NCBI GenBank assembly: GCA_020632875.1 | Contig: JACKET010000001.1 | Span: 496,001 to 560,000 of the forward strand | Source of the DNA: Alphaproteobacteria bacterium | GTDB taxonomy: Bacteria > Myxococcota_A > UBA796 > GCA-2862545 | Length of the DNA: 64,000 nt | Reading direction: 5' to 3' | Shown: piece by piece, positions 51,093 to 59,708 of the stretch | How the letters are laid out: each line of letters opens with the position of its first letter | Position numbering within the stretch: position 1 is the first letter of the stretch | The notes under the pieces: generated by a model | Told to the model about the DNA's origin: nothing | Database searches by the model: none | The model's input: only the letters and a program-made list of their open reading frames with translations | Translations under genes and position numbers: made by a program

Positions 51093-53975
51093 CTAGGCCC
51101 GGCGCCGCCGGAGCGCGACGAGCCCGAGCAACGCGAGGCCGCCGAAGCCCGCGGGGGTCGCGCTGGCGTCGCAGTTGCACCCCGTCTGGCGGATGCCCGT
51201 GTCGGCATCGGTGTCGAGCGGCGTGTCGGTATCGGTGTCGGCGTCGGTGTCGGCATCCGAGTCGGTGTCGGCATCCGAGTCGCTGTCGGAGTCCGAATCG
51301 GTGTCGGTGTCTGCGTCGCCGCCAGTGTCAGCAGTGCTCACGGGCAGGTCGGTGTCGCCCGTGTCGCTGCAGAGCACGCAGTCGTCGTAGCAGTCGGGGA
51401 TCCCGTCGGCGTCGACGTCCTCGTCCGGGCCGCCGGGGCACTGGTCGCACGCGTCGGGCACCCCGTCGCCGTCGGCATCCTGGGCGTCGCTGGCGCCCGG
51501 GCACGCATCGCAGGCGTCGGGCGTCTGGTCGCCGTCGCTGTCGACGTTGTCGTCGAATCCGGGGCACGCGTCGCAGCCGTCGGCCACGCCATCCCCGTCG
51601 GCATCGAGGCTCTCGTCGCCGGTCGGACACGGATCGCAGTCGTCGGGGAGCCCGTCGTTGTCGGTGTCCAGCAGCGACGAGCACGTGTCGCACACGTTGC
51701 CGATGCCGTCGTTGTCGGTGTCACCCTGCTGCGGATTCGGATCGTCGGGGCAGTTGTCGCAGGCGTCGGGAGCCCCGTCTCCGTCGGCGTCGATGGTGTC
51801 GTCGGACCCGGGGCACACGTCGTCGCTGTCGCACCGGCCGTCGCCGTCGGAGTCGTCCGGATCGTCGATCGGGCAGGGGTCGCAGCCGTCGGGAACCGTG
51901 TCGCCGTCGGTGTCGATCCGGTCGTCGGAGCCCGGGCAGATGTCGACATCCGCGCAGAATCCGTCGTTGTCGTTGTCGTTGAGGTTGTCGTTCGGACAGA
52001 GGTCGCAGCCATCCGGGAACGCGTCGCCATCGGCGTTCAGCGTGTCGTTCTGGCCGGGGCACAGGTCGTCGGCGTCGCACGACCCGTCGCCGTCGGAGTC
52101 GTTCGGGTTGTCGACGGGGCAGGGATCGCACCCGTCGGCCACACCATCGCCATCCATGTCGGCGTTGTCGTCGAACCCGGGGCAGGCGTCGACGCTCGCG
52201 CAGACCCCGTCCCCGTCGGGGTCGTCGGGACTGTCGAGGGGGCAGGGGTCGCAGGCATCGGGGACCTGATCGAAGTCGGCGTCGAGGGTGTCGTCTTCGC
52301 CGGGGCACTGGTCGTCGCTGTTGCAGACCCCGTCGCCGTCGCTGTCGTTGGGGTTGTCGAGCGGGCAGATGTCGCAGGCGTCGCCCGCGAGGTCGCCATC
52401 CACGTCCTGCTGCCCGTTATTCGCGAGGTTGGGGCAGTTGTCGCAGGCGTTGCCGCGGTTGTCGCCGTCGGTGTTGGTCTGGTTGGGGTTCGGCACCTGC
52501 GGGCAGTTGTCGCAGTCGTTCCCCACTCCGTCGCCGTCGGAGTCGTCTTGCGTGGGGTTGGCGGACATCGGGCAGTTGTCTTCGCAGTCGGCGAGCCCGT
52601 CGCTGTCGGAGTCGGGGTCGACGCCGAGCTGGCAGTTGTCGCACGCATCACCGACGAGATCGCCGTCGGCGTCGAACTGGTTCGGGTTCGGTACCGTGAG
52701 GCAGTTGTCGCAGGCGTCTCCGACCCCGTCGCCGTCGTCGTCCTCCTGGCCGGCATTCGGGATCGTCGGGCAGTTGTCGCAGGCGTCGTACGCACCGTCG
52801 CCGTCGGTGTCGACCTGCACGGCCGAGAAGTCGTCGGGGCAGAGGTCGCAGTCGTCGGGGAACGCGTCTCCGTCGCGGTTCACGGTGTCGTCGCCGCCGG
52901 GGCACACGTCGTCGCTGTCGCACACGGAGTCGAGGTCGTCGTCGCCCGGCTCGAAGTCGAGCGGGCAGGCGTCGCAAGCGTCGCCGAGCCCGTCGCCGTC
53001 GCCGTCGGCCTGGGACATGTTGGCGGTGTTGGGGCAGTTGTCGCACACGCTGCCCACCCCGTCGTTGTCGGGGTCGGCGTGGGGCGCTCCAGGGGTCGAC
53101 GGGCACAGGTCGCAGGCGTCGCCCGCGCCGTCGCCGTCGCCGTCGGCCTGCGACATGTTCGACACGGTCGGGCAGTTGTCGCACAGGCCCGTGCGCCCGT
53201 CGCCATCGAGGTCGGCGGGGTTCGAGGCGTCGGAGTCGCAGCCGTCTTCGTAGGCGAGCAGGCCGTCGGCGTCGGCGTCGACATCCGCGAAGAGCTCCCA
53301 GGCCTCGATCTGGTGCTCGTTCCTGGCGTTGCCGGTCGCTCCGGTGAAGCCCGCCCAGAACGTGTCGCCGAGCCGCGCCCGCAGGTCGATCGTGCGCGTC
53401 ATCTGGGGGGTGGCGGGCTTCGTGCTGTTCGGGCTCCAGTAGACCGCGAACACCCGGGTGATCTGGGAGTACTCGATCCAGACGTACTGGAAGTTGCCGT
53501 CGTTGATGGTCGAGGTCGGGTTGTACTCCTGCACCGTGTTCCGGTCGCCGTCGTACGCGATGCCGAGGTGGTTGCCGTCGGCGTCTTCGGTGCCGGAGTC
53601 GGACGTGTCGAACTCGAGGACCACGCTCGGGCTGATGCCGTTGTACGCGAGGTACTCCTGCGAGTTGCCTACGGAGCCGCTGCCCGTGACGTTGTCGTCG
53701 TGCAGCACGAACGCGAACCCGCTCGCGCCGTCGGTGCCGCCGTTGATGTCGTAGACGAAGTGCGTGCGGAGCGAATAGTTCGCGCCCCACGTGATCTGCG
53801 TCGTGTGGAAGACGCTGCCCGCCTCGAAGTTCGCATCGTCGGTGATGTCGATCGCGCAGTCGCCGCTGTTGTAGTTGGCGTCGCCGTTGTAGTCGAGGGC
53901 CCCCGGATTGGGGCAGAAGTCGTCGTAGTCCCAGGTCGTGGGGACTGCGAGCGCGGTCGTGACGAGCCAGATCAT
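51093..53975 (-). CDS. Secreted lectin-like protein with TSP3 array and DTDSDSD linker, MYXO-CTERM
   Basis: 960 residues from the ATG at 53975 (MIWLVTTALAVPTTW). The lectin-like N-terminal domain (residues 10-245) contains GISPSVVLEFDTSDSGTEDADGNHLGIAYDG, HxVFAVYWSPNSTKPAT and FWAGFTGATG, the metal/sugar-binding L-type lectin pattern. About 600 residues of TSP3 repeats follow (DGDGAGDACDLCP, DADGDLVGDACDNC and similar). A linker of alternating Asp/Thr/Ser (DADTDTDSDSDSDSDADTD) comes next, then QTGCNCDASATPAGFGGLALLGLVALRRRRA-type Cys-helix-Arg end. The MYXO-CTERM tag is processed for surface anchoring in the family. Paralogue of its neighbours on both sides. Confidence 0.88.
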   Translation of the reverse strand: MIWLVTTALAVPTTWDYDDFCPNPGALDYNGDANYNSGDCAIDITDDANFEAGSVFHTTQITWGANYSLRTHFVYDINGGTDGASGFAFVLHDDNVTGSGSVGNSQEYLAYNGISPSVVLEFDTSDSGTEDADGNHLGIAYDGDRNTVQEYNPTSTINDGNFQYVWIEYSQITRVFAVYWSPNSTKPATPQMTRTIDLRARLGDTFWAGFTGATGNARNEHQIEAWELFADVDADADGLLAYEDGCDSDASNPADLDGDGRTGLCDNCPTVSNMSQADGDGDGAGDACDLCPSTPGAPHADPDNDGVGSVCDNCPNTANMSQADGDGDGLGDACDACPLDFEPGDDDLDSVCDSDDVCPGGDDTVNRDGDAFPDDCDLCPDDFSAVQVDTDGDGAYDACDNCPTIPNAGQEDDDGDGVGDACDNCLTVPNPNQFDADGDLVGDACDNCQLGVDPDSDSDGLADCEDNCPMSANPTQDDSDGDGVGNDCDNCPQVPNPNQTNTDGDNRGNACDNCPNLANNGQQDVDGDLAGDACDICPLDNPNDSDGDGVCNSDDQCPGEDDTLDADFDQVPDACDPCPLDSPDDPDGDGVCASVDACPGFDDNADMDGDGVADGCDPCPVDNPNDSDGDGSCDADDLCPGQNDTLNADGDAFPDGCDLCPNDNLNDNDNDGFCADVDICPGSDDRIDTDGDTVPDGCDPCPIDDPDDSDGDGRCDSDDVCPGSDDTIDADGDGAPDACDNCPDDPNPQQGDTDNDGIGNVCDTCSSLLDTDNDGLPDDCDPCPTGDESLDADGDGVADGCDACPGFDDNVDSDGDQTPDACDACPGASDAQDADGDGVPDACDQCPGGPDEDVDADGIPDCYDDCVLCSDTGDTDLPVSTADTGGDADTDTDSDSDSDSDADTDSDADTDADTDTDTPLDTDADTGIRQTGCNCDASATPAGFGGLALLGLVALRRRRA

Positions 53976-54028
53976 GGGGCGATCATGCCACAGCCCGCCG
54001 CGGTCGACACGCCGATGTGAGACGGATG

Positions 54029-56857
54029 TCAGGCCGCGCGGCGACGGGCCAGCAGCACCGCGAGCAGGCCGGCCCCGAACCAGGACCCGCCCTGGGAGTC
54101 GCAGTTGCAGCCCGTACGCCGGACGACGGGGCCCGTGTCGGTGTCGAGGATCGCGGTGTCGGAGTCGGTGTCGGTGTCGGCATCGGAATCCGCGTCGGAG
54201 TCGGTGTCGGCGTCGGAATCCGCGTCGGCGTCGGTGTCGGCATCCGTGTCGGTGTCGGACTCTCCGGTGTCGGCCGTGGGGAGCGGGAGGTCGGTGTCGC
54301 CGGTGTCGGGCGCGCACACGCAGTCGTCGTAGCAGTCGGGGATGCCGTCGAAGTCCGCATCCTCGTCGGGCCCTGCGCACTGGTCACACGCGTCGGGGAC
54401 CCCGTCGCTGTCGGCATCGAGGGCGTCGTTGGCGCCGGGGCATCGGTCGCAGGCGTCGGGTGTGCCGTCTCCGTCGGCGTCGTCGTTGTCGTCCGAGCCG
54501 GCGCACGTGTCGCAGGCATCGGCCACGCCATCGCCATCGGCATCCTCGGACTCCGGGCCCTCGGGGCACGGGTCGCAGTCGTCCGGGAGGCCGTCGGAGT
54601 CGGTGTCGACCGTCGAAGAGCACGTGTCGCAGGCGTTGCCGATGCCGTCGTCGTCGACGTCGCCCTGGCTCGGGTTGGCCGTGGCCGGGCAGTTGTCGCA
54701 GGCATCGGGGACGCCGTCCGAGTCGGCGTCGACCGTGTCGTCTTCGCCGGGGCAGACGTCGTCGGCGTCGCAGCGACCGTCCCCGTCGGAGTCGTCGGGG
54801 TCGTCGAGCGGGCAGGGGTCGCACCCCGTGGGGACGCCGTCTCCATCGGGGTCGATGGTGTCGTCGAAGCCCGGGCACACGTCGGCGTCGGCGCAGGCGC
54901 CGTCCCCATCGGCGTCGTTATCGGGATCCTGGGGGCACATGTCGCAGGCGTCGGGCAGCCCGTCGCCGTCGGCGTCGACCCCGTCGTCGACCCCCGGGCA
55001 GAGGTCGTCGGCGTCGCACACGCCGTCGCCGTCCGAGTCGTCGGGGTCGTCGAGCGGGCAGGGGTCGCATCCCGTGGGGACGCCGTCCCCGTCGGGGTCG
55101 ATCGCGTCGTCGAACCCGGGGCAGGCATCCTGGCTCGTGCACACGCCGTCGCCGTCGAGGTCGTCGGGGTTGTCGGCCGGGCACGGGTCGCACGCGTCGG
55201 GCACCGTGTCGAAGTCCGCGTCGAGCCCGTCGTCCTCGCCCGGGCAGAGGTCGAGGCTGTCGCAGGTGCCGTCGCCGTCGGAGTCGTCGGGATCGTCGAC
55301 GGGACACGGGTCGCACGCGTCGCCCGCACCGTCGCTGTCGGTGTCGGTCTGGTCGTTCTGCACGTTGGGGCAGTTGTCGCAGAGGTTCCCGAACGCGTCG
55401 CCGTCGACGTTCCCCTGGTTCGGGTTCGAGACCGCGATGCAGTTGTCGCAGTCGTCGCCCACACCGTCGCCATCGGCGTCGAGCTGGGCCGCGTTCCAGA
55501 CCGCCGGACAGTTGTCCTCGCAGTCGGCGAAGCCGTCTCCGTCGTTGTCGGGGTCGATCCCGATCACACACAGGTCGCACGCGTCGCCGATGCCGTCGCC
55601 GTCGGCGTCGAGCTGAACCGGGTTCGGGTCGTCGGGGCAGTTGTCGCAGGCGTTGCCGACGCCGTCTCCGTCGGCGTCCTGCTGGCCGTTGTTGGGGTCT
55701 TCGGGGCAGTTGTCGCAGGCGTCGAAGAAGTTGTCTCCGTCGGTGTTGACCTGGACCGTGGAGAAGTCGTTCGGACAGGAATCGCACGCGTCGGGGAAGG
55801 GGTCGCCGTCGGCGTTCATCCCGTCGTCGCCGCCGGGACAGATGTCGTCGCTGTTGCAGACGCCGTCCCCGTCGGAGTCTTCGGGGGGTGCGTCGGCGGG
55901 ACACACGTCGCAGGCGTCGCCGAGGCCGTCGGTGTCGAGGTCGGCCTGGAGGGGGTTCGGCACCGTCGGGCAGTTGTCGCAGACGTCGCCGAGCCCGTCG
56001 CCGTCGGTGTCGACGTCTTCGGCGGTCGGGTCGTCGGGACAGAGGTCGCAGGCGTCGGGGATGCCGTCGCTGTCGGTGTCGGTCGGGTCGGGCGAGAGGC
56101 AGGTCTCTTCGTAGTCGAGGAGCCCGTCACCGTCGGAGTCGATGTCGGACCGGAACTCCCACTCGCGGACGCGGTGGTAGTTGTTCTCGGAGAGCCCGGT
56201 CCCCGACGTGAATCCGATCCACGGGTTGGTGGACCCGAACTCGGCCACCAGATCGAGTGGCCCCTGGGTGACGGGGTTTGCCGGCTTCACGGGTGAATTG
56301 GAGGCGTACACCCGGATCCAGTTCGCCACGCCGTCGTAGTCGACCCAGGCGTAGACGTTCGAGCCGCCGTTCATGTCGAAGGGAGGTGAGCCGTAGAAGA
56401 GCTGGTGGTTGTAGTAGCCATCGCTGTTCACGGCGATGTGGTTCGCCGCGGGATCGCCCGAGCCCGAGCCGTAGTTGTCGAACTCCACCACGATGGCCGG
56501 TTGCACGCGCGCTGTGCCGGTGCTCCCCGAGTAGCCCATGTACCCGCTGCTCGAGCCCAGCGCGTTGGCCCCCTCGGTCTGGAGGATGAAGGCGATTCCG
56601 GCGGTTCCGCTCCCGTTGTTCCCGCCGTACATGTCGAGTCGGAAGAAGGCGTGGAAGCCCATGGTGTCGGACATCGGGACGCGGCTCGGCCAGTACGCCC
56701 CGCCGACCCGGTCGTCGATGGCCGGGGTCAGCTGGAGGTAGCATGCCGCCGGGATCGACGCGCTGCTCAGGGTCGACATCCCGGTGCCGCAGAAGGAATC
56801 GGGCGCGACGTCGATGGTGAGCTGCTGGGCCAGGGCCGCCGAGAGGAGCGTCAGCAT
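54029..56857 (-). CDS. Secreted lectin-like protein with TSP3 array, MYXO-CTERM (third large paralogue)
   Basis: 942 residues from the ATG at 56857 (MLTLLSAALAQQLT); an earlier in-frame ATG at 56875 is possible but lengthens the signal with acidic residues. Lectin-like domain (residues 10-245: RVQPAIVVEFDNYGSGSGDPAANHIAVNSDG, VYAWVDYDGVANWIRVYASN, WIGFTSGTGL). The TSP3 array is about 600 residues long (DTDSDGIPDACDLCP, DADGDGVGNACDNCP). Then a D/T/S linker with DADSDADTDSDADSD and the terminus RRTGCNCDSQGGSW plus hydrophobic helix and RRRAA. Likely the first gene of the three-member tandem family. The gap to the transporter upstream is short (62 bp). Confidence 0.88.
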   Translation of the reverse strand: MLTLLSAALAQQLTIDVAPDSFCGTGMSTLSSASIPAACYLQLTPAIDDRVGGAYWPSRVPMSDTMGFHAFFRLDMYGGNNGSGTAGIAFILQTEGANALGSSSGYMGYSGSTGTARVQPAIVVEFDNYGSGSGDPAANHIAVNSDGYYNHQLFYGSPPFDMNGGSNVYAWVDYDGVANWIRVYASNSPVKPANPVTQGPLDLVAEFGSTNPWIGFTSGTGLSENNYHRVREWEFRSDIDSDGDGLLDYEETCLSPDPTDTDSDGIPDACDLCPDDPTAEDVDTDGDGLGDVCDNCPTVPNPLQADLDTDGLGDACDVCPADAPPEDSDGDGVCNSDDICPGGDDGMNADGDPFPDACDSCPNDFSTVQVNTDGDNFFDACDNCPEDPNNGQQDADGDGVGNACDNCPDDPNPVQLDADGDGIGDACDLCVIGIDPDNDGDGFADCEDNCPAVWNAAQLDADGDGVGDDCDNCIAVSNPNQGNVDGDAFGNLCDNCPNVQNDQTDTDSDGAGDACDPCPVDDPDDSDGDGTCDSLDLCPGEDDGLDADFDTVPDACDPCPADNPDDLDGDGVCTSQDACPGFDDAIDPDGDGVPTGCDPCPLDDPDDSDGDGVCDADDLCPGVDDGVDADGDGLPDACDMCPQDPDNDADGDGACADADVCPGFDDTIDPDGDGVPTGCDPCPLDDPDDSDGDGRCDADDVCPGEDDTVDADSDGVPDACDNCPATANPSQGDVDDDGIGNACDTCSSTVDTDSDGLPDDCDPCPEGPESEDADGDGVADACDTCAGSDDNDDADGDGTPDACDRCPGANDALDADSDGVPDACDQCAGPDEDADFDGIPDCYDDCVCAPDTGDTDLPLPTADTGESDTDTDADTDADADSDADTDSDADSDADTDTDSDTAILDTDTGPVVRRTGCNCDSQGGSWFGAGLLAVLLARRRAA

Positions 56858-56919
56858 GTGCGCATCTTCGCACATGCGAATCGCGCTCGCACTTCCGATT
56901 CAGCCCGTCCGGAACGGCC

Positions 56920-58311
56920 TCAGGCGAGCACGACGAGCACGTAGACCAGCGCCAGCAGCACGTGCATCAGCGCGAAGGGCAGCGCCTTCTTCACGAACGC
57001 CACGAAGGTCAGCGGCAGGTCGTGCTTGTGCATCACGGCGACCGCGACGACCGTGCTGGCCGAGCCGATCGGCGTGAAGTTCCCGCCGAGGTTCGCGCCG
57101 AAGATGCAGGCCCACCACAGCGGGCTGTCGGCCGTGATCCCATCACGGGCGGCGAGGATCTTCCCGAGCACGGCGGCGAGCGGCACGTTGTCGGTGACCG
57201 CCGAGGCCAGCGCGCTCGCCACGAGCAGGGCCCCGGTGCCCACGGTGTCGCCGAGCTCGATGAGCAGGCCGATCGCGCCGCCCAGGGCCCCGAGCACACC
57301 GGCGTGCTCCATCACGTTGATGACGACGAACAGGAAGATGAAGAAGAACAGCAGATCCCAGTCCATCGCCTGGTAGTTGCGGTCGACGCTCGACTTGTAG
57401 CGGAGCATCGCCACGATCGCGAAGCCGAGCGCCACGAAGCCCATGCCGAGATCGGCGACGTACGGCAGCACCCCCGCGAGCGACATCATCGCGATGAAGC
57501 CCGCCAGCAGGGCCCAGCTGAGCTGGAAGAACGCGCGGCTCTCGATGCCGTCGTTCTCGTCGAAGCCGGCGACGAGCGCAGCGGCCTCGCGCTTCTCGGC
57601 CTCGGTGCGCAGCGGCTGGATGCCGAACAGGTAGACCGCCATGAGCAGCGTGAGGGCGGCGGACAGGAGCGTGTAGGGCGCCGCGACCACGAAGAACTCG
57701 AGGAAGTGGATGCCCGCGAGGTTGCCGAGGATGATGTTCGGCACGCTCGAGATCAGGGTCAGCAGGCCGCCGATGTTGGTCAGCAGGCCCTCGGTGAGCA
57801 GGAAGCCGAGCAGCAGGTCGCGCTTGCCGAGCTTGGCGAGCGACACGGCCGACAGCGAGCCCACGATGATCATCGCCGTGACGTTGTTCAGCACGGCGCT
57901 GAAGCCCACGGTCAGCGCGCAGTAGAACGCGAGCAGGCGCAGCGGATCGCCGCCCGAGAGCTTCGTGAGCCGGATGGCCGTCCACGTGAAGATGCCCGAG
58001 CGACTGACGGTGTCGACGAACAGCGAGCTTCCGAGGATGATCGTGATGACGCCCCAGTCGACCGCCGGGATGTAGACCGGCAGCTCGACGTGGTGCCCGC
58101 CCGGCAGCTCGACGGCGCCGAACGGCAGGATGCCCGCGACAGCGCCCGCGAACAGGGACACGATCGCGAAGACCCCCGTGATCATGGACTTCTTGGCGTG
58201 GATCACCTCTTCGAGGGCCAGCCCGACGATCATGAGGACGAGCAGGGCGGCGAACGCAGCCACCATCCAGGTGGGAGGCGCGTGGGCCGTGGCGGTGAGG
58301 ACGGGGATCAT
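56920..58311 (-). CDS. NhaD/ArsB-superfamily ion transporter
   Basis: 463 residues with about 12 membrane helices. The conserved motifs of the IT superfamily are visible: LDTVSRSGIF-like SLFVDTVSRSG, AVLNNVTAMIIVG (helix with Asn-Asn-Thr), ISSVPNIILG (half-helix turn), DNVPLAAVL and GANLGGNFTPIGSASTVVAVAV. The last is a strong NhaD/SLC13-like transport motif. Probably a Na+/H+ or anion antiporter of the inner membrane. The start MIPVLTATAHAPPT is at 58311, 5 bp after the tandem-USP stop, forming an operon. A His-rich loop (LPGGHHVELP) is noted near residue 80. Confidence 0.88.
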   Translation of the reverse strand: MIPVLTATAHAPPTWMVAAFAALLVLMIVGLALEEVIHAKKSMITGVFAIVSLFAGAVAGILPFGAVELPGGHHVELPVYIPAVDWGVITIILGSSLFVDTVSRSGIFTWTAIRLTKLSGGDPLRLLAFYCALTVGFSAVLNNVTAMIIVGSLSAVSLAKLGKRDLLLGFLLTEGLLTNIGGLLTLISSVPNIILGNLAGIHFLEFFVVAAPYTLLSAALTLLMAVYLFGIQPLRTEAEKREAAALVAGFDENDGIESRAFFQLSWALLAGFIAMMSLAGVLPYVADLGMGFVALGFAIVAMLRYKSSVDRNYQAMDWDLLFFFIFLFVVINVMEHAGVLGALGGAIGLLIELGDTVGTGALLVASALASAVTDNVPLAAVLGKILAARDGITADSPLWWACIFGANLGGNFTPIGSASTVVAVAVMHKHDLPLTFVAFVKKALPFALMHVLLALVYVLVVLA

Positions 58312-58316
58312 GCCGG

Positions 58317-59186
58317 TCACAGCAGCAGCAGGGGGCGGGAGCGGATCTGCACGGCGAGGGCGTAGGCCATGGAGTCCATGGCGTCCTGCCGGTCGTCTTT
58401 CGTGTTCACGACGAGCAGGTCGATGTCGTGCTCGGCCATGAGCTGCTGGTACGCCGAGACGCCCCGCCCGAGCCGGACGAGCGGCACGACGCGCTCTTCG
58501 ACGCCGCTGCGCGCGAGCACCGCCGCGACGTTGTCGATGTAGTCGGCGGGGGTCTTGAGCAGGCGTGCGGGCAGCTTGGTGCGGGCGAGCTCGCTGTCGA
58601 TCGACTGCATCTTGTCGATGGCGTCGAGGTAGTACTCGAGGATGCCCTCGTCTTCGACGTGCGCGAGGTACAGCGTGCCGCGGCGGTGGGTGAGCTCGAC
58701 CCCGAAGTTCACGAGCCGATCGTCGCCCGACAGGTGGTCGGTGACGACCATCACGCGGTCGGTCGACGAGGGCAGCGCGAAGTCGGGCGGCGGCAGGAGC
58801 AGCACGGGCACGTCGGTGGCCTGCGTGAGCACGTCGACCACGGAGCCCAGCGTGTAGGGGATGTTGCCCATCTGCCCGAGCTGGTGGCGGCGCGTGACGA
58901 GCAGGTCGGGACGGCGCTCTTCGACGACCTCCCGCGCGCGCACGATGGGCGGTGTGGGCCCACGCGTCCAGTCCTCGGCGCTGGCGACCTCCCACTGCAG
59001 CGCGTGCGCGCTGTCGATGCACGAGAGGAAGCCGCGGACGGACTCCTGCAGGGCGGCGGCTTCGTCGGCGGGCGTGTCGACGAGCACGAGCACCCGCTCG
59101 AGGCGCGGTGCCTGCAGCGTGAACACGTCCTTCACGGCGCTGCGGAAGAGGGACTCGAACGCATCGAGCCTGGAGTCACTGGACAT
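58317..59186 (-). CDS. Tandem universal-stress-protein (UspA) domain protein
   Basis: 289 residues with two USP-like repeats. The first contains RVLVLVDTPADEAA and PDLLVTRRHQLG; the second contains RVMVVTDHLSGDDRLVNFGVELTHRRGTLYLAHVED, IDLLVVNTKDD and AVQIRSRPLLLL. The usual GxxGxxxxGSVS ATP-binding loop is degenerate in both (YTLGSVVDVL is the nearest), so it may bind nucleotide poorly. Cytosolic. Its partner, the NhaD-type transporter, starts 5 bp downstream; USP proteins regulating transporters are known elsewhere, so regulation of ion exchange is a reasonable inference. Confidence 0.8.
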   Translation of the reverse strand: MSSDSRLDAFESLFRSAVKDVFTLQAPRLERVLVLVDTPADEAAALQESVRGFLSCIDSAHALQWEVASAEDWTRGPTPPIVRAREVVEERRPDLLVTRRHQLGQMGNIPYTLGSVVDVLTQATDVPVLLLPPPDFALPSSTDRVMVVTDHLSGDDRLVNFGVELTHRRGTLYLAHVEDEGILEYYLDAIDKMQSIDSELARTKLPARLLKTPADYIDNVAAVLARSGVEERVVPLVRLGRGVSAYQQLMAEHDIDLLVVNTKDDRQDAMDSMAYALAVQIRSRPLLLL

Positions 59187-59251
59187 GGCGGCGACTGTAA
59201 CCCCCTGCAGATCCGCGGCATACGGGCTACGGTGACGCCACCGGAGACCTC

Positions 59252-59704
59252 ATGCGCGCTGCCCTCCTCTCGTCGTTCCTGCTCGCCGCCGCCTGCACGG
59301 GCCCCAGCGAAGAGACCGGCACGCCCCAGGCCGACTGCGAGGGCGACTACGACGTGTACGAGCCCGGGATGGAGATCCGCACCACCCAGGGCAACTTCTA
59401 CCTCGAGCTGGTGTCGGCGACGCCCGATCCGCCCGACGAGGGCGTGAACGACTGGCTCGTGAAGGTCACGACCGAGAGCGGCAGCCCGGTCAACGGTGGC
59501 ACGGTGACGATCACCCCGTGGATGCCGGCCCACGGCCACGGCATCAGCCCGCCCGACTACAGCGGCACGCCCACGGCCGGCGATGGCGAGTACGCGATCC
59601 CGGCGTTCGACCTCATCATGCCCGGCGTGTGGGAGTTCCAGACGCTGATCACCGAGAGCATGATGAACGACACGGTCACGTTCTCGTTCTGCATCGAGGG
59701 GTAG
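59252..59704 (+). CDS. YtkA/FixH-like lipoprotein
   Basis: 150 residues. Lipobox in LLAAACTGP (Cys about 15). The body TTQGNFYLELVSATPDPPDEG, LVKVTTESGSPVNGGTVTITPWMPAHGHG and YAIPAFDLIMPGVWEFQTLI is the YtkA-like beta-sandwich. In this family a motif MPxHGH with Met and His ligands often suggests copper or haem-related roles. Surface lipoprotein. It starts the plus-strand run with a multihaem cytochrome (4 bp downstream) and a MopE-type protein. Divergent from the USP gene across 65 bp. Confidence 0.8.
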   Translation: MRAALLSSFLLAAACTGPSEETGTPQADCEGDYDVYEPGMEIRTTQGNFYLELVSATPDPPDEGVNDWLVKVTTESGSPVNGGTVTITPWMPAHGHGISPPDYSGTPTAGDGEYAIPAFDLIMPGVWEFQTLITESMMNDTVTFSFCIEG

Positions 59705-59708
59705 CGTC